Part shown: piece after piece, positions 49,887 to 64,000 of the stretch
Position numbering within the stretch: the first letter of the stretch is position 1
How the letters are laid out: each line of letters begins with the position of its first letter
DNA from: Glandiceps talaboti
Taxonomy: Eukaryota; Hemichordata; Enteropneusta; Spengelidae
Length of the DNA stretch: 64,000 nt
Direction of reading: 5' to 3'
Assembly: GCF_964340395.1 (NCBI RefSeq)
Contig: NC_135562.1
Coordinates: 8,761,134-8,825,133 of the forward strand
Position numbers and translations under genes: made by a program
The notes under the pieces: generated by a model
The model's database searches: none
The model's input: only the letters and a program-made list of their open reading frames with translations
Told to the model about the DNA's origin: nothing

Positions 49887-52796
49887 GGTTTTTTTTGGAG
49901 GGGGCGGGCGGTGTCCAGCTAGGAATTTGTATCCTGAAAGTACAAGTCAATGTCAGCAGACGACACATTAAAGCTACGACGAGCAATCAAAGACATGAAA
50001 CCTAGAGGTCTCGTTATCTAGAATTGAATTTTACTACCTAGATGTGTCATAATATCAACATTTGATTTCTAAGTCGACACCATTACTTTAGCTGCACGTA
50101 CTATACATACGTTACTGTATGCGTGCGTGCGTGCGTGAGAATAAATCGACCTTCTCGCTCTAATTCAGCCCTCTAGCATAAAGTAATGGCATTTAGGTGC
50201 TGATAATAGCGGAGGTATTATGCTACTAAAAATTAGGCTAGTTTGACATACTGAGCAATGAAAAAACGTCACCGTCTCAAACTTCACAATAAAGAAGTAG
50301 CGTAGGATCTTTTTTAATACCCCATAAACTAAACAGCATCCATAGCGACCACTCTAATGTTCCGCCAAAATTGTAATCGATTGCACATTGTTCACTGTGT
50401 TATAATTGTGAGTTTTAATATTCATTTCAAGGTGACAATTTCTTTTATCTTTTCACAGTTCCATTTTAGTTTTATGGAGTTTTTTCTTTAATACCCTTTG
50501 TTTGTTTTTATATTAGCCTATGACACTAAACACCCAACGTAGATACTATCACAGTTTCATTATATCTCTAGTGATTTGTCCGTCACTTTGAACGTCTAAT
50601 GATAAGATTGAAAATTCAAATTAAAACTTCGTTCTCAGGGATGAGATAAATGCAATGGATTAATTGCCCCTAGGCACTGTACTTGAAAATGAACTGACGT
50701 TAGCGTTCGTAAATAGCTATTTTCAATTCACAGGCTTGACTCACTGTGAAGTTAAAACATGCTCGACTTGCTATGAAGTTCAACAGAGAATTGTAATAAT
50801 CAGCTCCAGTTTAAAACGATATTGCAGAACGTATTAGTGACGTAAATGATCAAAGGAACTCATGCTGTCAAAGTCATACTTAACAAACTATACGATAGCA
50901 ACAATGTAGAAGAACTTGAGCTACAAATCTTTGCATCTTTGAATCGTCACGACCAAGAGCACGACATGTACCTTGAGATAAGACATGACATATTTGCTTC
51001 GTTATCGTAAGATATTGGTGACATTAAATGAGAGATACTTTTGGACACTTCAGCTTTCGACGTAAGCATTGTATTTTTCTGCTTACTTTAATCATTCAAA
51101 CAAGTATGAATATTGAATTCAATATCCTTTATTTTTACGTGTAACAATTTACACGACATGAAAAGCATACAGTTTTATGATATAATATAACTTAAAAGAT
51201 ATAAATGCAGAACACGATATGTAACTTAAGAATTTTCAATGCAAGTGAATTCAAATTTGTTTGCGTCTCATTATTCGATGAGAGCTTTATTAACTAGCGT
51301 ATGTCAGATTTAAGCCTCTAGTTTAATACATATATTTTATTGCTCATTACATACAAGTTGAAGTGACACATACACAATTTATAAGCTTTTACACTGAAGT
51401 GAAAATATTAATTACATAATAACCTCCATTCAGCTATTTTAAAATAATTTAATATCGATGCAAGCCTTCTATAACATTGCAATTATTTTCGAATTCTGGT
51501 GTTGTTAAAACAGTTGATTACATAAGAGATGCTTGACCTTTTTTGATACGTACAGTAAATTATTACGTCATCGGATTGTTTATAAATGATGTCCTGATTG
51601 ACAGACAAGAATGAAAGTGCTTGACACCAGGTTTGAGTTCAGTTAATTACAAGTAATGGTTAAGTGTACGCCAGTAATTACGAGTACATTATAAATATGC
51701 AGCATAAACGACTCCCAAATATGTGCAGACTCAGCTTGTACCCATTTAAGTATCGGATATAATAGAAAAACATTCTCTTGGAATCAAGCTGGGAAAGCAA
51801 ATAAGAATGTACTTGTAGTCCTCTCTGTTTCTGATACTAGAATCAACAAGGATTTCTCAAACTATAAGTGTTATTTTTATGGTCCCCGTTTAGTACGGAA
51901 ACACCTTAAAATAATTTGCAATAGACAGATTGACATATTCGTTTTGAATGGAGCTTATCAAAGCGAACACTAACACGTAGAGCTGGACTTTATCTTAGAT
52001 AGTATGTAGGAAATGATTTGCCCACACGTGGATGAAAAGGGACGGTAGTTCTATCTTCCCCTACACAAATCTAACTTCCGTACAATAAAACACTTTCGTT
52101 GCATGTAGAATTTTGGGAGTGGATATCCAATTCAATTTCCTTCTATACACATATAACAATGAAGATGTAATTGAGCTAGCGCTGCTGAAGTGTAGCAATC
52201 GCGGCTAAAAAATGTCTGACAGGAGTTTTTTTGATCTTGAAGATTCCGGTACTGCTACTTATTTCAAGACCATCTAAAAGTTCAATACTATATTTGGATT
52301 TGAGATGACATTTAGAGCTTCTCAATGTAATTACCTAGAGTGGGCACACGCCCAATTTCTAGAATAAATTTCATTGACAGTTTGTTAATTACTTCAACTA
52401 TAGAACCATACAATAACACTGAGAAAAATGTGGAGAATGCAATGAAATGAAGTAGTGGAATCGATCACATAATATAACACCTACTTTTATATGCATTTGT
52501 TGTTATGGGAACACTGAATAACAAATTTCCGTTTCCAAGTACAATATATCAATTAAGCAAAGTGTTGCCACATTACAGTCTCGATCAGCTATTTGACTTA
52601 ACTTTCTAAAAGAAACTGCTGGGAAAGAAGTCATACGTTTCGAATGTTACGCTAGCAATCTATGTCGAAGTGTATGCTTTTGAATTAAATAATTCATAAT
52701 TTGATTCGATTTAAAAATCAGTCACAGGTCAGCCCTCGATTCCAGCGTCTATTAGAGCAAAGCCATGACAGTCCATACAGCTTTGCACACTCCCAA
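48901..52796. other. Intergenic, no gene recognised
   Basis: Contains a (TTG)n run at about 49849-49884 followed by a G-rich patch (GGAGGGGGCGGGCGG), and a short (GTGC)n at 50120-50138. Confidence 0.5.
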
Positions 52797-52980
52797 ACAA
52801 TCATATAAACAAACAACAAACAAACAAACAAACGAAAGAACATATATCATACATACATACATACATACATACATACATACATACATACATGTACATACAT
52901 ACATACATACATACATACATACATACATACATACACACATAGTACATACATACATACATACATACATACATACCCACACA
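52797..52980. repeat. (AAAC)n then (CATA)n array
   Basis: Five to six AAAC/ACAA units followed by a long CATA run with GTAC interruptions. Confidence 0.94.
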
Positions 52981-53380
52981 TGCATGCGCACATACAATTC
53001 GATAACACTTTCGAGTTCGTATTTCAGCTGTAACCTTAAAGTCATAACTCGTCGTTGATGGCGAGCGAACCACTGTCCCTTCGCTGTCCGTTTTGAAATG
53101 TATACGCACTTTGTATGAGTTTATTTCCACCTACGGCAACTTTGAGATCCTACAGAAAGTCGACATCGTGCTCTACGTATGTATTGAATGATTTATTAGC
53201 TCGTCATAAATTGTATAAATGATTCGAAACTTGGGGCTACAAAATTATTCAATTGAAGCACTGTAAGATTGTATTTCATTGTATTTTATCTCATATATAC
53301 ACATATCAATGTCTTCTGATAGATATTGACAAGATACTAGACTTTGAGTTTCAAGATGAAATTTGGTGGAAACGACTAAA

Positions 53381-53384
<4 letters not shown>
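52981..53384. other. Intergenic, no gene recognised
   Basis: Unique-looking sequence between two microsatellites. Confidence 0.5.
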
Positions 53385-53465
<81 letters not shown>

Positions 53466-53468
53466 CGA
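53385..53468. repeat. (GT)n run ending in (GC)n
   Basis: About 36 GT units then GCGCGCGCGC; purely alternating purine-pyrimidine over about 84 bp. Confidence 0.95.
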
Positions 53469-56030
53469 CCAATGTCAATTATAGTCACTTCCTAAACCGA
53501 TGTTTGCATTAATTATCCATCAAATAACGTTTTTGTATTACTTTGTACAGTTGTCTATTTGAACATTACCACTGCTGGAAAAAAGAAATGCAGGTAATAT
53601 GTACGTTCACACTGTCATCGCATAAAGTCCTAACTATTCTTCACGCAAACACAGACCAGGAATTTTTTCCATGTCTGCGACTCAAAACAAGTTCTTGTGT
53701 ACAAAGTAGGCCTATTCACTGAATTGCTCCTAATCATATACTTGAAGAGCGCCACCAATTAAATTCTTTAACCCGAACAAAAGAGGGCGCAAAACGATTA
53801 TGCGTCATCACAAAATTCTGGCATCAATCTAATTTGATTGACATTACCAATATCTCGGAAAATTTACGTACATCAACATCGTGATAAAAAAACTTCTTAA
53901 CACTTAGAAACTTGTTTAAATGCACTACTTCATCGTAATTGTACGTCGACTCGATAAATCAATCGACCTGTCAGTGACTGGCTATACACATACAATCGGA
54001 TTCAAATCTGATCCAGGCGAAACCTCGTTTTTCCGTATTTACTGTAGCTACTATACGTGCTTGTCCTTGTGAATGGGTGAGTGCCTTCCTCTTGGGTATG
54101 TTATAAGTAAAGACTACTCCTCCCGATGAGCATGCAATAAAGGTAAATTTCGAAGGAATACATGTTATCATTATTAAACACATTCGTAGTTTGGTATTTC
54201 ATCGCTAGAAATCCAAATTTGTTCCCGTTCAGCGACCTATTGCATACTGACCCAGTTTGACTGACGTTCATACTTCCCGAAGGTGTGATTAATTTGCATT
54301 TAGTACCCATGTATAGTTCAAATATATATGATACGAACGACCAACTAAGTGCAAAATCATTTCCTCTGCTCAACAGTGTTAATTGTTGACATCCACCTTT
54401 ACTACACTAGTTGCCGCGGGACATTTTTCCTGATGCCGCCATTTTCTTAAATACCTCAGTGGATGAATGTAGTTAGAAAATATCAACGATAGGGTATTAA
54501 CCCAAACGCAAACAAGAGCAATATGAACACAGCTGCCGCGGGTGAAACTACATTTTTCAAACTCAATTACTCATGATCATTTAACCAATTCACAGGCTGA
54601 TTACAAGGCAGTAGTATTCATATAACATAGATGGGGTTATTTTTTCTTGACAAGTATATGGAAGCTTCGTTGCTCCTTTGTTTGTTTTTTAGTTGAAAAA
54701 TATCTCTTTTTTCTGTTTTTTGTTATGTTTCTGTTCCGCATTCATTAATTGTTAAACCTCGTGTGAGCATTTCCGTCAAAGTAATTCTTTTTGAGAGCAT
54801 GTCAGCATCAAGCTAAATCGGTTTTTGGTGATCGTATTTCCAACGTTTGTATGTGCATTCCGTTCTGTCTTAAAGAGTTATTTTGGTTTTGTCTTTTTCA
54901 TTTCTTCCATTCGTTGGCGTGATGTGTACTGTGGCGCCATCGGTTAGGTGAGCCTGTGATAATGTTGCTTCAACAAACCACAACGTAGTGCCAAAAATAT
55001 TTATACATCGGTGTGAATTCTTGATTTATTTGCCCAGATATTCTTGATAAGTTTAATTGTTATGTTCCTCCAAGGTGTTTTAGGTTTAGGGAAATTTTTA
55101 GGCTTCCTAACCACCATATGGATCTGTCCAAACATGCATTTTTATCGCGCTCTATGAGGCTTTTAAGGCATTGACCTTTTTACGTCGTTTGCTGAATTTG
55201 AAAATGAATTGAGAGAGTTAATATATACAGACGGGTAATTTTTTTTATTTCTTTATGTTTATTGTATATGTTTATTGTAAGTATAGAGACTATTCTTTAA
55301 TAGTTTATCAGATAATGTGTGACATGACTACAGTGGAGTACTCTAAATAGTGAACGTGCAAAACACGATTCTGTTCTGTCTACGCATTTCAACAAATTTA
55401 TCACAACGTCATCTATCAAACACTGAACAACACTTAATGACCATTCAGGTGCACTCGACTAATTAATAGCGTTGTGTAAAACGTGTACTGTATACACAAT
55501 GAAGGGTGGAAAAGAAATTGATAGTTGTGCGAGAGCAAAGATCGAGAACAAAGTCAAATGATGCAAATTTAATAAATATTTTCAAATTGGTAAACTGGAA
55601 TTTTCACAAGTTGGGCGGTTTTTGATTCTTTTCTAATGATGTACATGGGTAAACTCAATCTTAGAGTTGTTGCATACAAGTATCAAATTTTGTTTTAACT
55701 TTGCATGTTTGTTTATTTAAGTGTTATGGAAAAGCGTTAATTTAACGTAATGACCATAATCATAACTTTTTTCTCTCATGTTTGGGTACATTAAGTTAAT
55801 GAAGTTTTAACACCTTGCTCTAATTCTTGATGGAACGTCATTTATTTAATTATGATCAATGACAGCAGATTTGCCATTTTAAAATAATACCTTAAAACAT
55901 TTCAGTATTACCAATATATATTTGCATAATATAATAGGACAGACAGCAAAAGTCTATTGCGGTTTGGTTCTCGGGAGTTAACTTATCCAAAGGTAATTTT
56001 CTCAGGTACATTTATGTATATATATATAAT
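53469..56030. other. Intergenic, with one half of a dispersed repeat pair
   Basis: No gene recognised. 54948-55010 matches 56755-56815 (described as a finding). Confidence 0.5.
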
Positions 56031-56040
56031 ATAATATAAT

Positions 56041-56182
56041 GTGACATTTTATGTTCGTGGGCGCTAACAGTGCCTGCATTTTGTTTGTTTGATCCGTAAC
56101 AAAAACAAGGTTATACGTGAGACTATAAACAACACCCTGCCGTTTAATAATGAAACGGTAGAGTCACTCTAGTTTGGTAGTA
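56041..56182. mobile_element. Foldback/MITE-like element, copy C (single arm)
   Basis: Has the right arm and terminus only: GCGCTAACAGTGCC.GCATTTTGTTTG, then GAGTCACTCTAGTTTGGTAGTA at the end. The left side is replaced by TA-rich sequence. Confidence 0.6.
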
Positions 56183-56897
56183 TCTTCCGCCTGCCAGTAT
56201 GATTTAAATCTCAAGGATCAAATCTCCTGATAACAGTTTCAAAGCAAATAGGCGGATATGGTGTTTTCACGTCCCCGGATAAATTCAAAATTGATTTATT
56301 TTTAAATTGAGAAGATTTGTATTCTTTATTCACTATATATGCCATATATTATTGTGAGTTGGCTGTGATTAAAGATCATAGAAGACGTACAAATCGACCT
56401 TGCCGTGTCTCTGATAACGACAAGTCATTGAGGTAAGAGATGAATACTTGGCATTGCATTTTGTAGCAAAGAGTTGACTTCCCAACATTACTCTCTGAAG
56501 GACACATGTTCAATTATTGATTACAGATATGCTTCTGCTCGAAATTTTATTGCTCCAAAATGAGTTGCAATGCATTATCCTTACTACTTCTCTTAAAAAT
56601 TCGAGCGGCTTCATTGCTTCAGTTAAAATTGGAAAAGGTTTGGTAATCAAAGTTTTTATAACCCATCTACCAATAATTGTGATTAAGTGGATTTGAATGC
56701 TGTGTTATGATTTCCTCATTACAAGATGAGAAATGCTAAGGTTTTTATTAAGGCAATTAGGTGGGATTGTGATAACGTTGCTTTAGCACACCACAAAGCA
56801 TTGCCAAAGATACCCACATGAGCCGTGGGAAAAGAAAAGATAAATTTGACGGTTAACCGCACAACACTTTGCTTCTGTTTAGCATTAACCGGTTTTA
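56183..56897. other. Intergenic, no gene recognised
   Basis: Holds the second half of the dispersed repeat pair (56755-56815). Confidence 0.5.
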
Positions 56898-57110
56898 GTC
56901 TTTATTTATTTATTTCCAAGGCTGACCTACAGGACGAATCCCATTTACAGGCTCCGACAATAAAATTGTACAAAACAAACACAACATGCACAAACTAAAA
57001 ATGCACTCGAAATGGAAAACAGACAAACAATAAACGCCTAAAATAAAAACAACGTATATCACATTACAATAAAAACACTTAAGCATCCCAACTGAAAAGT
57101 AAAAACACAT
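56898..57110 (-). mobile_element. 3' end of a non-LTR retrotransposon, minus strand
   Basis: The minus strand reads TTGTCGGAGCCTGTAAATGG...GTAGGTCAGCCTTGGAAATAAATAAATAAA. An (AAAT)n tail following a GCCTTGGAAAT motif is the usual CR1/L2-type 3' end. The upstream limit is not visible and no reverse transcriptase motif remains. Confidence 0.5.
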
Positions 57111-57824
57111 TAATCTAAAAATAATTTGACGCAGTCAAGTCTTAAAATATGACATAGCGCTAAAAATATCAATGGAAGGAATACAATTTCATTAAAACAC
57201 CTCATGCTCCTAATCAGTCTTGCCAATTTAATAATCTCTGTTTATGTGATATATCTTATCTGATGTCCGGGAATCAAAACTAATAATTATTTCTAAAGTA
57301 TAGATATTTATAAACGTCAAAGGTGGAAATTAAAATTCGGGTGGATGAGTAAACATATTGATTTACAAGGTCAATCAATAGATCAACAGAGAAAGACATA
57401 TGTATCCCAAAACGATACATAGAAAGTTAACGAGAAAAGCTAAACTGAATCGGATAAAACGGGTGATGAATGTGCACAAGGTTACAGATAGGTATAGAGG
57501 AAAATTGTTTTATAGTGACTAGAATAATGCCTTTGATTGGAAAAGCGTCGACTTGGTAAGTGTTAACAATACCTTCATATTTTGCCAACTTTATTATTCC
57601 CCATTGTGATACCGGTATTCTGACTTTCCTCCTATAATTAATGTAATGACCGTGGAGAGTGTAGTTAAGTATGTTTTAATTTCACCCCAGAGAGAATGTC
57701 TAAACTTTTATTGGAAAAATGTTTAGTTTAATGAATCATTAAGGGACCAGTGTGTTGACAGTAAATGTGGTTAAAAATTACTTTTCTGTGATAAACATGT
57801 ATAAACAGGCAGTGGTATACACAT
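57111..57824. other. Intergenic, no gene recognised
   Basis: May include more of the element just before it; nothing else recognised. Confidence 0.45.
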
Positions 57825-57930
57825 TGTATGTATGTATGTATGTATGTATGTATGTATGTATGTATGTATGTATGTATGTATGTATGTGTGTGTGTGTGTG
57901 TGTATGTGTGTGTATGTGTGTGTATGTATG

Positions 57931-57961
<31 letters not shown>
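57825..57961. repeat. (TGTA)n/(GT)n array
   Basis: TGTA units with a central GT run. Confidence 0.95.
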
Positions 57962-60484
57962 GGTGGGTGTCTTACAAAATGTCGATAATTTTCATACAAT
58001 TTAATACTTCAATGACATCTGCCATTCCAAATAAAGTACATTACACATAACTTATCGGATTTAATTTGAGACGTATATTCTGAAATGGAGTTACCAGTAA
58101 TATTTGCATAATGTGACCATTTGTCGAAAATGTGTAGCTCTGTTAAGTTAAAACCAACGGTATATCCTCAGGACCTCTTTAAATATACTGATATGATTGT
58201 CTACAAGGCAGATATAGTCGATTGTAAATACTATTAGACACTGTGTCTTCTGCGATATATGTTTGAAGTTGTCAATTTCCTAACAATGACTGGCACGTGT
58301 TGTAATGGTTTTTTCAATGCCCCTTGTGACGTCTCAAGTGCATTGAAATGAAGTGAAATTATCGAACCATTATAATATTCTATATTAAATTCTACCGTTT
58401 TGAGAGGTTAACCTTGGCCGATGATAATTTTCATACTACTTCCTGTTTAAAAACAGAGTGAAATGAATGATAAGAACCACATTTTTTGACAGATGAGGAT
58501 ACTACATTTATTTTATCATATAAGTATTTGCCTTCCCTTGAGTCATAGAAACACTCATAATGCATTTGATCATTTGGGTATATAGTGTTGTTGTGACACT
58601 TCACATACTATCAAACAGGAAACTGCTCAATTTTCATGGCACTTGAACATAATTGAAACTAGTTCTGCGATACAAAATAACTCATATACAGTACAAAATG
58701 ACATATGATAAAAAAAAGAGATATGTTACCTTAAAATGGTAGTTAAGTGTACCAAGCATTAATCATTTCGACGAATTTATAAAAAATAATGCGATCTAAG
58801 TGAATCTATCTGTTAATATGAACACTTACATCATACTTACGCACGGGCATTTATGAACCCGACCAATTTTACGCTTAATGGTTGTTACATACGTTACAAA
58901 ACGAGAGGTAATTCTTTTGTTTTTAAGCAAAATTAATATGTAACCCTAATATTCGCTGTCGGAGTTATATTCGTTGTAAAAATCCCAGCAACTGCTAAAC
59001 ACTTCCAAAAGTGTTATCATCGGAGAAGAGATGCATAGTTCAACTATCATTTGTAACCAAGGAAACAGTATGGATTTCACCATAAGAATGCAGTGGTATG
59101 TATGTTTACTCTTATTTATACTTATAACTTAAAGCAGTGTTTAAGATAGTGGAAATTATCTGTTGAAGACACAAGTAACAAACAATTGAAGGCTGGCTTT
59201 AGCTTATAAATTAAGGCACTCCAATTGTCAATCATTCTTCCATGTAGTTATTTGTGTTACTTCAAGGAACGATGGGTAGACTACTTAAGGTGAAGAAGAA
59301 TGAAAAATATTGCATGTTTTTTATCTTAAAAGTTCAAGGTTAAAATGCTTCTAGACTAGGGGACATTACTCTAATTGAAATGGTAAGCAGTATGTAATAG
59401 ATTAGAACACCTTATGCACACCTTCTAAGAGTAGGGATAATATGCTTCGTAAAAGTGTATCGTTAATAGGCAAAATTCCCATATTGATCTTCAGGCTTAA
59501 CATCTGTTGTTGCGTGAACACGAAATAACAGACCTAAGGAGCCTCCGATAATTGGAAATGGAATATATACCTAGGTGGTTCGGTAGAAAGAAGTCAGTTT
59601 TATTGGAAACCTTGTGGATGAAGATGTGCAGTGTGTACTTTCAAACTTGGATGTCTTCACAAGATATTGCAACTGGTTTTCTATAATATAAGTAGGAACG
59701 CTGTCACTTATTCACATCTACTAAACAACAGTTTGATGACTGAGATTGGCAGGACAATCTTTGAATAGAAAGGTAAGTCAAAATAAACATCAACATATTA
59801 ATTTTTAGGCATATGTACAAGTCTAAATTTACGACAATCAATACAGCGTAGCCGTTAAAATCGACTGCAGTATGACACCATAATGCAAGACATTACCGCT
59901 GTAAAACGAAAGACAAAGGTGCAACTATACGTATGTACTCGATGTATATGATTGGTAAATTTTACCGAGCAACTGTGGTTGAAACGTGGAGAGTAAAACT
60001 TCAAACTCTGAGATTGCACTAATTTTATGATGTACTTTCACTGACTCATTGTACGGTCTAAGCACATACAGCACTAGGTGATTTCTCTCTCTGTATCCTT
60101 TAATAGTACGTGTATAGGAAACAGGCTAATCAACGATTGAACGATTTATGATGATGTTTATATTATTATTTATAAATCAACATGGTGATACTTTAATGAT
60201 ATAATTTCAAGCCTCATTTATTTATAAGGTAACCAACACCTTTTCTATGGTCTGGAAGTGCAACTTATGTCTTTTAATATAATATTACCGTACATGCATT
60301 AGTTATTACATGTTGAATTGCATGTTCCATTACATATTTTATGTTCCATTCTATGTTCCATAAATTGTTTTTACATCCCTTGCGTTAATGTACTTCAAGA
60401 CAGTGTTGATGCCATGTGTCATGCGCTCATCTCTCATTTTTACTTTTTAAAATATAGTACAATGTGTATGCATGTATGGTATAT
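57962..60484. other. Intergenic, no gene recognised
   Basis: Nothing recognised. Confidence 0.5.
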
Positions 60485-60571
60485 TTGCATGCATGCATGT
60501 ATGTATGTATGTATGTATGTATGTATGTATGTATGTATGTATGTATGTACGTACGTACGTGTACGTACGTA
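60485..60571. repeat. (TGCA/TGTA/CGTA)n array
   Basis: TGCA, then TGTA, then CGTA units. Confidence 0.95.
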
Positions 60572-63500
60572 AAACGAACCTTTTCAGTGGCTCCTTGCAT
60601 TCATCACATTCTAAAACCTTCTGTCACTATAACAAACTTAACTACAAGCGTGTGGAAAATAGCGTACAATACAGTTTGGAGAAAAGAATATGATAGTAAT
60701 TGAAAGTCGATACTAAAATGTTTTAGCTGACGGTCTTTCCTGTTTACTAAAGGCATGTCATCACCTTAATCCATGTATCAAGCAATATGTGCATGCATGA
60801 ATCAATAAATTCTAGTCTTCGTTCAATATAAGAACATTTTATAGTAATAGTGGAGTGGATGAGTGGTTTTTGGTTCGAATCATTGACGTTTTGACCAAAG
60901 CATGATATTTGGTAAAGACTATGTCTAGTCGTCACTAAGGCAGAAAATAAGGTTAGCCATTCGAAAATCAAATATGGCGGCCACGACCCTTAACCTTAAC
61001 CTTACCATAACCCTAACCATATCACCATAACATTTTTTTTAAATCCCTAAACCAACACCTCAGAACACTTTGTAAAACTACTGAAGAATCATTGTTTAAT
61101 ACCTCGTTTCCATGACGTTCTGGCCTACTCACTTTAGGTCCTGTCTTTGAAAACTTTCAGTAAAGTCAGTTGGAAGTGTACGAATGGTTCAGTATTAACA
61201 CTTGTACTTCTAGAATATTGCGAGAAGGGTCAAACTCTAAATACAACTTGAAGCGTTTTAATCTGACTTTTTAAGTCACCGTATCTTTAAAGGAATGGGT
61301 TTAATGAACTTTGTCTTAACGTCTAAGAACGATTTAGTGGTCATCTGCCTTTGGCTAAATTTCACAAGACAAAGTGATTTTTACATCGCATTGACGGAAA
61401 CCCTTGGGGGCAAATTCTATACTGTCGGTATTTCTATTCCATTAACACGTACCTATCTAGCATTATGATAACTGAAGTTATGTAGGTATACTATAATATT
61501 ATGCTTGGCTTCATTTATCAATATAGAAATATGATTACTGACCCAGCAATATTTGCCAATTAACTGCCCAATGCTTCAGGCTCTATCGGGGAGTGAATAC
61601 ATGTTTCCTTGTTGCAAACGAATATATTTTAGAATACCAAACAGAAAGACACATCTTCTCGGATATTTTTTAGAGCAGAATTATTTACTCGCAAGTACAA
61701 ACAATATCATATCTAGCTGGATGTTGATAATCATTACTCTCAAAGGTGTAATGTTTATATACAATTATACTTTGAGCAGTACACGCTCATGAACAGATCA
61801 TAACTGACAGTAACCTTTTCAGACACAACTCGTTCACTTTCTACGGAAATTGACCACATTTCTGTTCAATCGACACATCGTGATGAGTTGAGCATGTCAA
61901 CTGTAAATGTTTTAAATTGAGGTTTTAAGTGTACGTCACATCAATCTATTTTTTTAGAGTGTATGAACTCGATATTATAACTAGGTAAAATTTCATTTCA
62001 TTCATACATTTATTTAGTCGAGTCAGACATTCAAATGGTAAATTTGATATAAGCCTGGTATTCCTATAAAAATTTGCACTAATGATTTTTTTATTGCAGT
62101 TCCTTACTTGGATTGTGTGATTGATAGTTATTTGATGTGCAATTATTATTGACGAAAGTAATCCAGTTAAAGTTCACAATGTGTCAGTATGTAAAACCTT
62201 TCCTGATAAAGTTGAAAACTTCATCAGCTAGACTCTTCAAATGGAATATACTAAAGTGCTATAATAAAATAGTGTTCCCGCTGTTGGTACACGTCAGGTT
62301 TTCGGGTGATTTAATCTGAGCGATTCCAAACATACAACGGTTAAAGTTAACAACAGATCTGTCAATGAGATCCTGCGCATAAATCATTACTTGTGAAGCA
62401 TGGAGGCCTTATAAAACTGTCTTTTGATAGACAGTTCTCTAAGATAAATTTGCGGAATGGGCAATATGTTTTAATCCCATGTTCTCACATTTAACTCTTA
62501 GCTTGTATCTGATCAGTAGAACCATGTAAATCAGACCAAACGTTTTAGCCAGAAAACTATTGTTGCACCTAAATACCATTACTCACAATCCGGCATGTGC
62601 CTTGAAAACGTTTTATGAAAGAATGATTGTACAGAAATGTGTTGAAAATTGGTTTTATATGTATATTTGTTAAAATGTATAGGAACAAATGTGTTAAATT
62701 GTTGTGATGGTGTACTTCGAAAGATAATGTAATTGCTTTTTAGATTTACAATGATCAAAAGTTATTTATCATAAATCAAAATGCGAAGTACATAAAAACG
62801 TTCAGGAGTAAGATCAGACTTAATAATATTAAGTGAAAGATGACAGGCATCAGGTTAGTAGATAATTTAATGGTTTTCAAGAGCAATAAAAGGCAAAATC
62901 AGGATATTGTTAAACTTTTAAACAAGGAAACCCATACACAGGAAATATAATCTTTTTCTGTCACGTTGGCAAGGTGAACGTTTCATATAATCCTAACTGA
63001 AATTGACCTGAAACGGGAGTGTCTGTCCAGTCAAAGACGTCGGTTATATAACAATGGCATCACTTCCTTTAGTGAAAACTTATATAATATTACGTAAGTG
63101 TAATTTTGATATAACTCGAAAAGGGAGTAATGTAATCCTAGAATATTTCTTTGAAAGGAAACTTTGGAATATATTTAGGCAACAAAGAATGTAATTTTGT
63201 AGCATGATAACCAGGGACATCAGGACTTACGTAAATGCAAGTAATTAAATGACATTACATCAACCGCCAAAAGGAAAAAAAAAATCAATCTCTGCAGGGA
63301 GTGTTCATCCCTACGCACGTACAGCAGGAAAAAACGGTTCAAGTTACGGCCTCATTGAATGCCTGGATATCGACTTTAGATTTTTCTGCTCAAAATCGAA
63401 GGAAATTGGATGCTTCACTCGTAGCGAGTATTAAACATCATACAAAGCCTACATTCTAGTAATGAAATATGAGTAAATCTGATAATAAAGCTCTGCAATT

Positions 63501-64000
63501 TTGTTACACACGATCAATCACAGGAATATTCAGGTATAATATTTGAATTATTTTTAGATGCCATAACTGTAAGACCTTGCGTTAGCCAACAATTGGGCCA
63601 AGAAAAAAAATTGTTTCTGGCCAGGACAGTTTGTCTAAAATGTGCGACGACACACTTTTGTTTTAATTCTCAACACGCCTGTCACTCAATCTACTATTTA
63701 TGGCTGTTACTGTTCGTTTTATGTAGTACTTTAGAACAAGTGTGTATGTTGAGCAGATGTCATTTGTTTATTCATGATTGGCTCTGTAGTTGTCTTCACT
63801 GAAGTAGGGAGGGTTGTTTTTGTAACGTTTCCTCACGGATCTGCAGAGTGCATGGGCTGGACAATTATAAACACGAAAAAGCAGACCGACGCGGGGGTAA
63901 AAGCGCGCTGACCAGAAATAATTCATTTTTTGGGGGCCTTAATACTGATATTTTACAGGGGTACTGCTACTAACAATGCCTTGATATTACATCATTGTCC
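60572..64000. other. Intergenic, no gene recognised
   Basis: Contains a short degenerate telomere-like patch at 60987-61018 (CCTTAACCTTAACC...CCCTAACC). Open frames up to 79 codons have no recognisable features. Confidence 0.5.

Noticed and set aside
60866-60880. Isolated B-box-like GGTTCGAATC
   Set aside because: No A box at the right distance upstream.
60987-61018. Telomere or chromosome-end sequence
   Set aside because: Only a few degenerate CCTTAA/CCCTAAC units with unique sequence on both sides.

Overview
This window is invertebrate animal genomic DNA. It is AT-rich, intron-containing and full of tetranucleotide microsatellites and fragments of dispersed repeats. The only convincing protein-coding genes are two paralogous class A GPCRs of the orexin/hypocretin receptor family. 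Both carry the vertebrate-like intracellular loop 2 string PLMFKSTAKR, the unusual CYxP motif in TM6 and HW...ANSAVNPI in TM7. That loop 2 string and the mix of CR1/L2-like and tRNA-derived repeats make a non-vertebrate deuterostome (cephalochordate, hemichordate or echinoderm) the most likely source. This is inference; the sequence does not fix the species.

Layout: 1-205 is a non-LTR/SINE-like 3' tail. 206-5554 is upstream DNA with a composite microsatellite and two perfect CRE octamers. 5555-11423 (+) is orexin-receptor-like gene 1, five coding exons, 418 aa. 11424-17390 is the intergenic space between the two 3' ends, with candidate poly(A) signals, a (GT)n tract and a 36-bp minisatellite. 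17391-25057 (-) is orexin-receptor-like gene 2, five coding exons, 434 aa, with a broken CR1/L2-type retrotransposon in its last intron. 25058-64000 has no gene I can support. It holds tRNA-derived SINE-like copies, a foldback/MITE-like family in at least three places, a large (TA)n-bounded hairpin, non-LTR tails and many (CATA)n arrays.

The two receptors are convergent (tail to tail), with all four intron positions and phases matching and last coding exons of identical length (206 bp). They look like a local inverted duplication followed by divergence. They differ at the TM3 motif (ERY against DRY), in N-terminal glycosylation sites, in extracellular loop 2, and in the C-terminus (only gene 2 ends in a class I PDZ-type S-x-V). 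Both would be plasma-membrane neuropeptide receptors; ligand and G-protein coupling cannot be read from the sequence.

All exon joins were made by hand from GT/AG sites, reading frame and paralogue comparison; non-coding 5' exons and transcript ends are not resolved. No strong evidence of an undescribed system was found. The most unusual items are the receptor pair and the foldback repeat family.
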